Origin: Candidatus Dadabacteria bacterium
GTDB lineage: Bacteria > Desulfobacterota_D > UBA1144 > Nemesobacterales > Nemesobacteraceae
NCBI GenBank assembly: GCA_022826905.1
Contig: JAJDUA010000068.1
Span: forward strand, 1 to 35,267
DNA: 35,267 nucleotides
Reading direction: 5' to 3'
The notes beneath the pieces were generated by a model, which was not told where the DNA came from, ran no database searches, and was given only the letters and a program-made list of their open reading frames with translations. Position 1 is the first letter of the stretch. The number at the start of each line of letters is the position of its first letter. The translations under genes were made by a program, and so were the position numbers. This document shows positions 25,193 through 35,189 of the stretch, piece after piece.

Positions 25193-27919
25193 TCAAGCTA
25201 GGTCGGAGGATGCTTGCGTATGGGTTTGCGTTTCTGGAGGAATTTTAATCCGCCCTCCAGATTCCTCGGGTCCGGGGTCGTAAAAAATCTCTTTTTCGTT
25301 TGCTAAAAACAACCCTTTCCATAACGCGTATCCTTTCCTGTTCATGTGAAGGCCGTCTTCAGTGAACAGTTCTTCTCTTATATCTCCATTCTCATTTAGC
25401 ATGTAGTCGTAGATATTGAGGTAAAAGGTGTTGGACTCTCTTGACAGGAACTGTCTTACGAGGTCGTTTGACGCCTTGATTCTGTCAAGAAAATGGAACC
25501 TTACGGGACTCGGTTTTATTGAAACGAAGGTAAATTTCGTGTGAGGGTAGAATTCTCTTAAGCGGTGGTAAAAATCCACAAAGAAATTCAGCACCTGCCT
25601 TGGGATGCATCCGTCCCCTATGTCGTTATCCCCCGCGTAGAAAACCAGGGATTTAACATCATTCGGTTTTATGAGCCGCTCGAAATAGTGCAGGCAGTAG
25701 GCGATCCTGGCTCCTCCGAAGCCAAGGTTCAAGACGTTATAATCAGAGAAATCCCTAGCCATGCCCCTCCAGAGGCGGAAACTTGAACTGCCGTAAAATA
25801 CCGTCGCGTCATTCTTTTTCCCGACATGACGTCTCTGAAGGATTCTTACGTCCTGTTCGAACAGGTTTTTATCGATTACCGGGAACTCTTTTTCGACCTG
25901 CTCGAAAGTTTTTAAGTTTATCTTGGTGGATTCCGCTCGCCTTGCAAATCCCGCCGCCTCTTCCACATATTTTCTGTATTCGTTTCCGTATTCCCTGACG
26001 AACTCAAACAGCCTGTCTTTGTTCTTCTCCGGGTTTTTTACGTGATCGGATACCTTGAAGGGTTTTTTTATCACCAAGGAAAACACGTTCTGGTTTATTC
26101 TTTTGTCGAAGTTCGCCACCGCTACGGGAACGATGTAGGGCTCAGGTGAAAGGGACGCGGCCAGAAGAAAAGCACCGAGCTTGAACGGACCGGGCGATTC
26201 CTCCGTCGTCATGCTGGTCCCCTCTGGGCTTATTACTATGTTAAATCCTTTTCCTAGATGCTCCTTGGCCGTTTCATAGAACTTTTTCCTCCAAGCTTTT
26301 CTCCGCTCAGGGGTTCCCTGGGAGAGATCGGATTCGTCTGTGTAAACATTTATGTGTCCAAGCCTTTCATAGTAGTATTCATGTCCGTATTCTTCCGCCC
26401 TTGGAACGCGTACGACGCGAATTCCTGCCTCGCCATACTTGGCGTAAAGAACCATTGAGCTTATGAAGTGGGAATCAAGCGTAATCTGAAAATGGTTGGG
26501 AAGGGTGTTATAGGGATGGTTCAGCAGATGGTTGTATATGAAAATGTGTCCCGGCTCATCTGGCAGATTCTCCCAGCCTTCAATTACGTAAGGAGTGCTA
26601 TTGAAGACTCCTGCGAACTGTTTGGCCGCCATGGTTCTTATTTCGCTCGGAGAAAGCGACTTGGGCGCGGCGGTCACGGACTGGTAGACATTTTTTAAAC
26701 CCTCGAAAAAATTGTATTCCTTGTAGATTTTTCCGAGAATATCGAGGCTGAGACGGGACAGTTCCCTCTCAAGGCTCTCGCCTTCTTTCTCCAGTCTGAA
26801 CAGAAGCCGGAAAGCGTCATCTAGCGTAAGCGGGCTGTTTAGCAGATGGGGAAGCTTATGAATTGGGGAGTTTACGCTTAACTGCATGGAGTTTTGCTCG
26901 ATAAGGTTGCTTATAGCCAGTATTTCTCGCTCGTATCTTTGCGATATTAGCCCCGCGCGGGCATTTCGAAGCCGGATCGACACCAGCCATAAAAGTCTTC
27001 TGGCCAGAGCTAGGGCCAAGTGAGGGTCCTGGCTCAGGATCTTGTGAAGATTGCGGGAGCTTATGTGGTAGATGACCGAATTCCTGCTCGCAACGGCGGT
27101 AACGTCATTTGACCCGGCCGGGGCGGCTCCCATCCAGCCGACCAGGTATCCGGGAAGGTTGATCAGGTGAAGCGCCACGGATTCCTCGATTCCTCCCTGC
27201 GCCCCGTCGGGAGAGAAGCACAGTGCCGCCTTTCCGTAAGCCAGTATGTCTATTCCTTTCGAAGCATCCCCTTGGTTGAATATGGGTTCGTTGTTTAGAT
27301 AGTATTTTTTCTGGGTTGCTTTTGCCAGCTGGCGCAGTGTCTTATCGGGAAAAACCTCGAAAAAAGGAGACTGCCTAAGAAGCTGAAGCGGGTTGGGTAC
27401 GGATATGTATTTTCCTTCCTGAGAAAGACCGCCTGTTTTTCCCGCCTCGATATCCCAGCTTAGGTTGTTGTATTCCGCAAGCTCTGCTCGGACATGCGTC
27501 AGGAGATTTATGCTTTTACTCAGAACGAAAAGCAGGAACTCACGTCCCAGAAGAGGCTCCTGGTCAAAGAATCTTTCAAGATTCTGGTGACTCCACTTTA
27601 GCAGGACACAGGGCTTCTCGCATGTAATTGTCGTGTAGTAGCGCTTGGGAAGACGAAAGCCTGACCAGCCTACGGGAGTGAATTTCTCACTGCTTTTCCC
27701 CACTGAGAACTCATCTGTCTTATCTTCGACGCTGATTGAGAAATTCACCTGGCCTTCGATAAGAAAATAGAAGGAATGGCTCGGTTCGAACTGTTTGGTG
27801 AGAACGTAGCGCTCGGGCACTTCTATCAGTTCGCCGATCTTAAGCAGAAAATCGGTTTTATCTTTCTCGAAATTCGAAACGAACGGAAGTTCGCTGAATA
27901 TCTCTTTTTTTTCCCACAT
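25193..27919 (-). CDS. four-domain protein: two cNMP-binding-like domains, PlsC-like acyltransferase, SGNH hydrolase
   Basis: A 908-residue protein with an unusual build. Residues about 20-135 and 182-310 each look like a Crp-type cyclic-nucleotide-binding beta-roll (SFYFLIEGQVNFSI; PIFNQGDASKGIDILAYGKAAL) with no DNA-binding part. Residues about 430-640 resemble a lysophosphatidate acyltransferase: IFIYNHLLNHPYNTLPNHF, then ISPEGTSMT. The usual HxxxxD is not met; a Pro follows at the Asp position. Residues about 704-875 form an SGNH/GDSL hydrolase: GSSSFRLW (Ser711 or 712), LGFGGA, AGDNDIGDG (Asn765) and DGLHMNRKGY (Asp855, His858). No signal peptide or clear membrane helix is seen. It may link a nucleotide or other ligand signal to acyl-lipid remodelling; that is inference. 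The start lies in an AT-rich leader without SD. Confidence 0.85.
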   Translation of the reverse strand: MWEKKEIFSELPFVSNFEKDKTDFLLKIGELIEVPERYVLTKQFEPSHSFYFLIEGQVNFSISVEDKTDEFSVGKSSEKFTPVGWSGFRLPKRYYTTITCEKPCVLLKWSHQNLERFFDQEPLLGREFLLFVLSKSINLLTHVRAELAEYNNLSWDIEAGKTGGLSQEGKYISVPNPLQLLRQSPFFEVFPDKTLRQLAKATQKKYYLNNEPIFNQGDASKGIDILAYGKAALCFSPDGAQGGIEESVALHLINLPGYLVGWMGAAPAGSNDVTAVASRNSVIYHISSRNLHKILSQDPHLALALARRLLWLVSIRLRNARAGLISQRYEREILAISNLIEQNSMQLSVNSPIHKLPHLLNSPLTLDDAFRLLFRLEKEGESLERELSRLSLDILGKIYKEYNFFEGLKNVYQSVTAAPKSLSPSEIRTMAAKQFAGVFNSTPYVIEGWENLPDEPGHIFIYNHLLNHPYNTLPNHFQITLDSHFISSMVLYAKYGEAGIRVVRVPRAEEYGHEYYYERLGHINVYTDESDLSQGTPERRKAWRKKFYETAKEHLGKGFNIVISPEGTSMTTEESPGPFKLGAFLLAASLSPEPYIVPVAVANFDKRINQNVFSLVIKKPFKVSDHVKNPEKNKDRLFEFVREYGNEYRKYVEEAAGFARRAESTKINLKTFEQVEKEFPVIDKNLFEQDVRILQRRHVGKKNDATVFYGSSSFRLWRGMARDFSDYNVLNLGFGGARIAYCLHYFERLIKPNDVKSLVFYAGDNDIGDGCIPRQVLNFFVDFYHRLREFYPHTKFTFVSIKPSPVRFHFLDRIKASNDLVRQFLSRESNTFYLNIYDYMLNENGDIREELFTEDGLHMNRKGYALWKGLFLANEKEIFYDPGPEESGGRIKIPPETQTHTQASSDLA

Positions 27920-28074
27920 AAAAATAAAATCATACCTTTTTTGTTGGCGTAATATACTTTATCGCCGGAAGTCGGCTGACTGCCCGGATAAGGCGAAGGG
28001 CTTTTTCGCAATTTTGTTAAAAATAATTTACGCTGTTTGAAAAAATCACAGAAACTTTTTCCAAGGAGGCTCAG

Positions 28075-28377
28075 GTGATAAAACGTATGGTGATGTGGAA
28101 ACTGAAGGATTCACACGAAGGAATGAGCAAGGATGAGCTTATTGCCAAGTTCGAACAGAAAGTAGAGACACTGAAAAGCGCCGTTCCGGAGATAAAGACT
28201 ATGGAGCTTGGCAAGAGTTTTAGCGAGCTTCCCGTCGCGTACGATGTATCCCTCTATTCTGAGTTCGACTCGAAGGAAAATTACGAAGTTTTCCTGAAGC
28301 ATCCCGAGCACGTAGAGGTCGGGAAGTTCATTCGGCAGATAAGAACGGACGCGGCTCTTGTAGAATACGAAACGTGA
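28075..28377 (+). CDS. Dabb-domain (stress-responsive A/B barrel) protein, copy 1
   Basis: A 100-residue dimeric alpha-beta-barrel protein. It starts MIKRMVMWKLKDS, then FEQKVETLKSAVPEIKTMELGKS, then YDVSLYSEFDSKENYEVFLKHPEH, and ends FIRQIRTDAALVEYET, the full Dabb pattern (helix, strand with DVSLYSEF, HPEH-x-E). The family role is unclear; members are stress proteins or small enzymes. GTG 28075 is supported by AAGGAGG six bases upstream. A close paralogue follows with a similar leader. Confidence 0.85.
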   Translation: MIKRMVMWKLKDSHEGMSKDELIAKFEQKVETLKSAVPEIKTMELGKSFSELPVAYDVSLYSEFDSKENYEVFLKHPEHVEVGKFIRQIRTDAALVEYET

Positions 28378-28396
28378 TTTTCTTGGTTTGCCCCGC

Positions 28397-28440
28397 TAGT
28401 TGAATAGGGGGATATATCAAACACGGACACCCAGTTTTAT
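28397..28440 (+). repeat. copy 1 of a short repeat matching the tsaD 3' end
   Basis: Thirty-two bases (28401-28432) match 30753-30784 at 29 positions, in the same orientation. The second copy is the coding end of tsaD. In the tsaD frame on the minus strand, copy 1 reads VSVFDISPYST against VSALDISPYST, so it looks like a stray piece of a tsaD-like 3' end rather than an unrelated repeat. It lies exactly between the two Dabb units. Confidence 0.7.
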
Positions 28441-28568
28441 CGGCATAAAATACTCTTTTGTCAGAAGCCGGATAATTGTCTGCATGGGGTGGAGATTTTT
28501 CGCAATTCCATGAAAAATAATTTATACTATTTAAAGAAGCTACGGACACTTTCTCTAAGGAGACCCAA

Positions 28569-28871
28569 GTGATAAAGCACATAGTGATGTGGAAAATCAA
28601 GGATTCGCACGAAGGAATGAGCAAGGAGGAACTCATGGACAAGATCAAGCAGGATCTTGAAGGTCTCAAAAGCGTCATTCCTGAGATAAAGGAGATGGAG
28701 ATCGGCAGGAATTCTAATGAGCTTCCCACCTCGTTTGATGTTGCTCTTTACTCCGAGTTCGAATCGAAGGAAGATCTTGCAATCTACCAAGAACATCCTG
28801 AGCACGTGAAGGTTGCGGAGTTCATCCGGCAGGTAAGGACGGATGCTGTTGTTGTAGACTACGAAACGTAA
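28569..28871 (+). CDS. Dabb-domain protein, copy 2
   Basis: A 100-residue paralogue of copy 1, with the same length and ends (MIKHIVMWKIKDSHEGMSKEE at the start, EFIRQVRTDA and DYET at the end). GTG 28569 has AAGGAGA upstream. About 130 bases of leader align with that of copy 1 (shared blocks TTTTTCGCAATT, AAAAATAATTTA and AAGGAG), so promoter and gene were duplicated together. Many substitutions show that the duplication is not recent. Confidence 0.85.
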   Translation: MIKHIVMWKIKDSHEGMSKEELMDKIKQDLEGLKSVIPEIKEMEIGRNSNELPTSFDVALYSEFESKEDLAIYQEHPEHVKVAEFIRQVRTDAVVVDYET

Positions 28872-28932
28872 CTCTTAGCCTCTCCTCAAACAAAATTTCT
28901 CAGGTTTTTGTGTCGGCAAGTCCGTTTTTGAT

Positions 28933-30198
28933 TTAATCAGCGTCCTCAATCCGAAAATCCGGGGACAGCATCTTCCAGTGTTCCTTTAGCTGTTTTTTGT
29001 GAGCGTGGTCTGCGGGCAGGTTTTCAAGAGATTTCGGCCAGAGAGCACGCGCTTTATCCAGCGTGTCGTCAAGATGCGGCTTAATGATTTTCCATGGAAT
29101 ACCGGCTTTATCCGCCCAAGCTCTGAAGTGACTGAAAGTGACTTTGTACCAGTCCTTGTTTCTGTCTAGATTTAACGCGTATTCCTTTTCGTCGCCCATA
29201 TAAACACGAGTAACCACGATATCGTAAGCGGGAGAAAGTTCTGGTGTAACCGTATCGGGATAGATCAGGGACCAGTTTTTCAAATGAGCGTCACCATTGG
29301 CTAGAAGAATGTTAACCAGCAGTCGTCGGGCGAATTGTTGGGTGTTTCCGAGGCTGTTGCCTGTGTACTGATAGATGATCTTGCCTATCTGTTCATAGTT
29401 CGGACCGTCATACTTTTGCTGTGGGTACCTCACCAGCACCTGGGCGAAGTCTTCGGCGTGAATGCGTTTCTCGCCCGCTCGGTCAAACCGCCGTATCGCA
29501 AAGGCGAATTCTTCATCGGGGAGATTAATAGCGGGGAGTTTATCCAGGCTGCCCATTTCAACTAACTTTATATCCGGTATATCGATGCCCGCTGTCTGCG
29601 CAAGCCGCATGGCGGTGAACTCGTTTAAGGGAACAAACTTGTGCACAGTGGACGGAGTTTTGATGATCCAGTTCCCGAGATCTCCGGATTCAGTGATCCG
29701 ATAGCGTCCATCCTGTTCCCGCATCGAGAATTTCATCTGTACGCCAGCTAGGGAAAAATGTTTCGCTTCATCCGGCAAACCGGTTTTAACGGCAGTCGCA
29801 CCGAGGGCTAATATATAGCCGGGAACGTCGTCAGGTTTTGCAGGAATTGCGATGAGAGCTCCGGGTAAATCCTCTCCAAGGCAGGTGAGCAGTCCGAATT
29901 CATTGTCAATATGGATTTTCAGATGCTGCGCCAGCAACTCTCTCAACGCTCCCTCTGGCAGCAGATTGGAGAGCGCCGGATGCAGTCGTTGTCTCCTTGA
30001 CCATGGTTTTGCAAGCACGTTTTTGACATTGGGGAATTCCGGGTGCGTTGTCAGGGTGAAAGTTGGACGTGAACTGTTTCCTGTAAACTCAGGCGTAAAA
30101 GTAAGGATATTTCGGCCGTCCTTGTAGCCCGTCAGATATCCGACCTTTGCGCCGTGCAGGATGAGTTCTAAGACGTTGACTTCTTCTGGATCGCTCAC
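28933..30198 (-). CDS. hipA: HipA-type toxin kinase
   Basis: Ser/Thr kinase toxin of the HipBA type; E. coli HipA phosphorylates glutamyl-tRNA synthetase and triggers dormancy, but the target here may differ. Visible: the N-terminal subdomain (LELILHGAKVGYLTGYKDGR), the nucleotide region FSLAGVQMK (148-156), FAIRRFDR, catalytic Asp303 in NGDAHLKNW, and the metal-binding SPAYDIV with Asp326. All key residues are present, so the toxin looks active. The frame is open to 30225, but GTG 30198 has GGAGGA at ideal spacing, two bases after the hipB stop, giving 421 residues. Confidence 0.9.
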   Translation of the reverse strand: MSDPEEVNVLELILHGAKVGYLTGYKDGRNILTFTPEFTGNSSRPTFTLTTHPEFPNVKNVLAKPWSRRQRLHPALSNLLPEGALRELLAQHLKIHIDNEFGLLTCLGEDLPGALIAIPAKPDDVPGYILALGATAVKTGLPDEAKHFSLAGVQMKFSMREQDGRYRITESGDLGNWIIKTPSTVHKFVPLNEFTAMRLAQTAGIDIPDIKLVEMGSLDKLPAINLPDEEFAFAIRRFDRAGEKRIHAEDFAQVLVRYPQQKYDGPNYEQIGKIIYQYTGNSLGNTQQFARRLLVNILLANGDAHLKNWSLIYPDTVTPELSPAYDIVVTRVYMGDEKEYALNLDRNKDWYKVTFSHFRAWADKAGIPWKIIKPHLDDTLDKARALWPKSLENLPADHAHKKQLKEHWKMLSPDFRIEDAD

Positions 30199-30200
30199 GA

Positions 30201-30518
30201 TTATTCCTCCAGCAGTCCTTCCCAAGGATCATCGGGAGGAGGCTCCACACTGAGAGTGAAGTCAGCTTTAATGCAGGAGCCTGTATCGGTTCTTCCTTCC
30301 AGAATGTCGCGAACTACGCGCAGTTTTTCCTGCGGTATAAGCAGAACTTCCATCCTGAGCCCCTTGGCAACCAGTTCAAGAGTTTCTAGGCGTGGGTTGC
30401 CTCTTGATTCCAGCCGTTGATACTGCTGTCTTGACATGCCGAAACGCAGCATCATATCTTTTTGTTTCAGGCCGAGTTCTTTTCTGCGGCCTTTAATTTG
30501 ATCGCGTATTTTGCTCAT
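30201..30518 (-). CDS. hipB: HipB-type XRE antitoxin
   Basis: A 105-residue antitoxin and repressor. An N-terminal helix-turn-helix (KELGLKQKDMMLRFGMSRQQ, then YQRLESRG) is followed by a longer tail (about 60 to 105) ending PWEGLLEE, probably the part that contacts HipA. The gene precedes hipA and ends two bases before it. GGAG lies before ATG 30518. Promoter and inverted repeats lie directly upstream. Confidence 0.88.
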   Translation of the reverse strand: MSKIRDQIKGRRKELGLKQKDMMLRFGMSRQQYQRLESRGNPRLETLELVAKGLRMEVLLIPQEKLRVVRDILEGRTDTGSCIKADFTLSVEPPPDDPWEGLLEE

Positions 30519-30580
30519 TTCAGTTTTTTCTCCAAGTTAATCTTGTAAACAGATAAAATGCTCTTAGCAGATATAACAAT

Positions 30581-30609
30581 ATATTAGCCTCTTTTTCAGC
30601 TAATTACAA
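30581..30609 (-). promoter_or_regulatory. hipBA promoter
   Basis: -35 TTGTAA (rc of 30604-30609), 17-base spacer, and -10 TAATAT (rc of 30581-30586). The start codon is about 63 bases downstream. Confidence 0.6.
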
Positions 30610-30637
30610 TAGATAAATTGTTTTTATCTGAAAAAGA
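30590..30637. promoter_or_regulatory. nested inverted repeats, candidate HipB operator
   Basis: Outer TCTTTTTCAG (30590-30599) pairs with CTGAAAAAGA (30628-30637). Inner AGATAAA (30611-30617) pairs with TTTATCT (30623-30629). They overlap the -35 and spacer of the hipBA promoter, where a repressor would act. Further AGATA sites lie at 30551 and 30570. Confidence 0.5.
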
Positions 30638-30728
30638 ATCATATATATTTTATTGCTGGCCAAAAAGCAACGCTACCAGCTAGAAGTTGTTCTGGAGATA
30701 AAGGCGCGTTTGTCAGTCCAAAACAGCC

Positions 30729-31736
30729 TTAAGAGACCTTGCGTCTAGCGGTTGAATAAGGGGATATATCAAGCGCGGACACCCTGTTATCTGAATACAT
30801 GTGGTAACCGAGCGTGGCTATCATGGCCGCGTTATCGGTGCAAAGAGCGGGTGAGGGCATAAAAACATTTATTCCTTCGCTTTTTATTCTCTCTTCGCTT
30901 AGCCGCCTTAGCCTTGAGTTGCAGGCTACCCCGCCTGCTAAAACGACGCTCTCCACTCCATTTTTTCTCGCGGCGTTAAGCGTCTTGTCAATAAGGGTTT
31001 CCACTATGGCTTCCTGATACCCGGCGCATACGTCAAAGAGATTTTCTTCGCTTTCGACCGGGTTTTTCCTTATGTGGTTAAGAAGAGCGGTTTTAAGCCC
31101 GCTGAAACTGAAATCAGGGGATTCATTGTTAAACGGTCTTGGGAAACTGATGGCGTCGGGATCGCCGTTTTTTGAAAGCCTGTCTATTTCGACTCCTCCG
31201 GGATACCCGAGCCCGAGCGCCTTCGCTCCTTTGTCAAAAGCCTCCCCCGCGGCATCGTCTCTTGTGCTTCCGAGCAGTTCGAAGTCAAGAAACCCCCTTA
31301 CCATGTAAAGGTTCGTGTGTCCTCCGGAAACTATGAGTGCGACAAACGGAAAATCAATTTTGTTTTCCAGATGCGCCACTGCTATGTGCGATTCCAGGTG
31401 GTTTACTCCCACAAGAGGTTTTCCGTGGGAGAACGCAAGCGCCTTCGCGGTTGAAATTCCGACCATAAGCGAACCTATAAGCCCAGGTCCCTGGGTTACC
31501 GCTATGGCATCAACTTCCCCCGCTGATGTCTCGGCAGTCTCGAGGGCCTGATTTATTACCTGCAGGATTATTTCCGTGTGCATGCGTGACGCTATCTCCG
31601 GAACGACCCCGCCGAAGGCGTTATGAACGTCGATCTGTGAGGAAACCACGTTTGAGAGCATCTGCTTTCCGTCTCTTACCACTGCTGCGGAAGTCTCGTC
31701 ACATGACGTCTCAATTCCCAGAATGAGATAAGACAT
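30729..31736 (-). CDS. tsaD: tRNA N6-adenosine threonylcarbamoyltransferase
   Basis: Catalytic subunit of the complex making t6A37 in tRNAs that read ANN codons. The ASKHA fold shows ILGIETSCDETSAA at the start, VVPEIASRMHTE, the metal-binding HxxxH in NHLESHI, IVSGGHTNL, GEAFDKGAKALGLGYPGG, and AGGVACNSRLR. Length 335 is standard. ATG 31736 has AAGAGG upstream. The 3' end (coding VSALDISPYST) is copied at 28397-28440. tsaB and tsaE are not in the window. Confidence 0.96.
   Translation of the reverse strand: MSYLILGIETSCDETSAAVVRDGKQMLSNVVSSQIDVHNAFGGVVPEIASRMHTEIILQVINQALETAETSAGEVDAIAVTQGPGLIGSLMVGISTAKALAFSHGKPLVGVNHLESHIAVAHLENKIDFPFVALIVSGGHTNLYMVRGFLDFELLGSTRDDAAGEAFDKGAKALGLGYPGGVEIDRLSKNGDPDAISFPRPFNNESPDFSFSGLKTALLNHIRKNPVESEENLFDVCAGYQEAIVETLIDKTLNAARKNGVESVVLAGGVACNSRLRRLSEERIKSEGINVFMPSPALCTDNAAMIATLGYHMYSDNRVSALDISPYSTARRKVS
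30746..30790 (+). repeat. copy 2 of the short repeat, inside tsaD
   Basis: The genuine coding end of tsaD; its core 30753-30784 matches 28401-28432 at 29 of 32 positions. Confidence 0.7.
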
Positions 31737-31896
31737 AAACCGAACCTCTTAAGTGAACTGGATAATAATTTTACACAAGTGCCCGATTTAGTGAACGGTG
31801 TGCAAGCAAGGGCTTTCGGTCCTGCCCGTTTCCATGCGAATATGTTCCGGTTAACATTCGGTGGGCCGTGAGTGTTTTTATATTTAGGAGGTTGTG

Positions 31897-33138
31897 ATGC
31901 CGAGGACTTTTAGTCTGCTGATTACATCTCTTTTTATTTTTCTGCTGTCTGCCTGTGGCTGCGGGGAAAAGACTGCCCCGGACGGGCGTGTTGAGGTCCC
32001 ATCAGGATCGATGCCCGAGGAAACTCCTGCGGAGCAGATACCTGCTGAAACTCCCGGGGAACCTGCGTCCCCGGAGATTCCTGCGGACCCAATGCTCTCG
32101 CGTATATCTCTTCCTGAGGTTTTCTTAATTTCCCTTTATTCAAACCAAGTGCCCGGTGCACGTTCGCTTGCCCTTGGAACCGATGGAACCTTGTTTGTTG
32201 GCACTAGATCCAGAACTGTGTATGCCCTTAGTGATACGGACGGCGACAACTACGCCGAAACTGTCCATATAATTGCGGATAACCTCAATACTCCAAACGG
32301 CGTTGCGTTTCGGGATGGGGCCCTTTATGTTGCGGAAATAAACCGGATTCTCCGCTATGACAGTATCGAAAGCCGTCTCTCATCTCCTCCTGCCCCCGTA
32401 GTTATAATTGATACTCTTCCCAGAGATAGGCATCATGGGTGGAAGTTCATCCGGTTCGGACCGGACGGAAAACTCTATGTTCCGGTCGGAGCGCCGTGCA
32501 ATGTCTGCAAGAGGGACGACGAGCGCTACGCGGCAATCCTGAGGATAAATCCCGACGGAACGAATCTCGAGGTTTTCGCCCATGGAGTGAGAAACACCGT
32601 GGGTTTTGACTGGCATCCGGAATCTGGTGTGCTCTGGTTTACTGATAACGGAAGGGACAACATCAGCAGGGACCAGCAAGTTAATGATAACAGCCCTCCG
32701 GATGAACTTAACCGTGCCGGGGAAGCAGGACTTAATTTCGGTTTTCCTTACTGCCACGGGGCGGATGTTCAGGATCCGCAGTTCGGCTTAGAGCGCGACT
32801 GCGACGAATTTACTCCTCCCCAATGGGAGTTTCCCGCACACGTTGCGGCACTCGGCATGCGGTTCTATACGGGTTCCATGTTTCCCGCGTCTTGGAAAAA
32901 CGTGATTTTTATCGCGGAGCACGGCTCATGGAACAGAAGCGAGCCCATAGGTTACAGGGTGACTTCAGTGCGCCTCGACGAATCGGGAAACGCGGCCTCA
33001 TACGATGTCTTCGCGCACGGCTGGCTTGGGAGTGACGGGGCAGCGTGGGGAAGGCCGGTTGACGTTCTAGTTGCACCCGACGGAGCACTGCTCGTATCCG
33101 ATGACTACAGGGGAGCCGTTTACAGGATTTCCCGCTGA
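31897..33138 (+). CDS. sorbosone/glucose-dehydrogenase-like beta-propeller lipoprotein
   Basis: A 413-residue exported lipoprotein. The signal peptide ends in LLSAC with lipid Cys20. A Pro/Glu/Ala-rich linker (about 30-66) leads to a six-bladed propeller of the PQQ sugar-dehydrogenase type: LALGTDGTLFVGTRS, TPNGVAFRDGALYVAE, HGWKFIRFGPDGKLYV, VFAHGVRNTVGFDWHP, LWFTDNGRDN and FIAEHGSWNRS. Family members oxidise aldoses with PQQ; some relatives lack the cofactor, and I cannot confirm binding. AGGAGG precedes ATG 31897 by five bases, better than GTG 31894. It diverges from tsaD. Confidence 0.88.
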   Translation: MPRTFSLLITSLFIFLLSACGCGEKTAPDGRVEVPSGSMPEETPAEQIPAETPGEPASPEIPADPMLSRISLPEVFLISLYSNQVPGARSLALGTDGTLFVGTRSRTVYALSDTDGDNYAETVHIIADNLNTPNGVAFRDGALYVAEINRILRYDSIESRLSSPPAPVVIIDTLPRDRHHGWKFIRFGPDGKLYVPVGAPCNVCKRDDERYAAILRINPDGTNLEVFAHGVRNTVGFDWHPESGVLWFTDNGRDNISRDQQVNDNSPPDELNRAGEAGLNFGFPYCHGADVQDPQFGLERDCDEFTPPQWEFPAHVAALGMRFYTGSMFPASWKNVIFIAEHGSWNRSEPIGYRVTSVRLDESGNAASYDVFAHGWLGSDGAAWGRPVDVLVAPDGALLVSDDYRGAVYRISR

Positions 33139-33193
33139 AAGATCAAGATATCGCCAGGGTGTTTTTGTTGTCCGAATTATTTGTAAAGGAACC

Positions 33194-33199
33194 TATAAT
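33194..33199 (+). promoter_or_regulatory. -10 box of thiC
   Basis: A perfect TATAAT with no good -35 at normal spacing. It stands only 16 bases before the first possible thiC start, or 52 before the second. Confidence 0.5.
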
Positions 33200-33211
33200 C
33201 CCCTAAACTAA

Positions 33212-35131
<1,920 letters not shown>

Positions 35132-35160
35132 TATAGCATCAGTTTAGTAGTGGCGGGTAT

Positions 35161-35189
35161 TTGGGGCAGATGAGAGATTGTGGTAGAAT
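35161..35189 (+). promoter_or_regulatory. candidate promoter pointing out of the window
   Basis: -35 TTGGGG (35161-35166), 17-base spacer, and -10 TAGAAT (35184-35189) with an extended TGG before it. A transcript would start near 35196 and leave the window. No gene start can be supported in the remaining 70 bases. Confidence 0.35.

Noticed and set aside
28875-28930. terminator after the second Dabb gene
   Set aside because: Only a weak A/T stem (ACAAAA with TTTTGT) without GC pairs.
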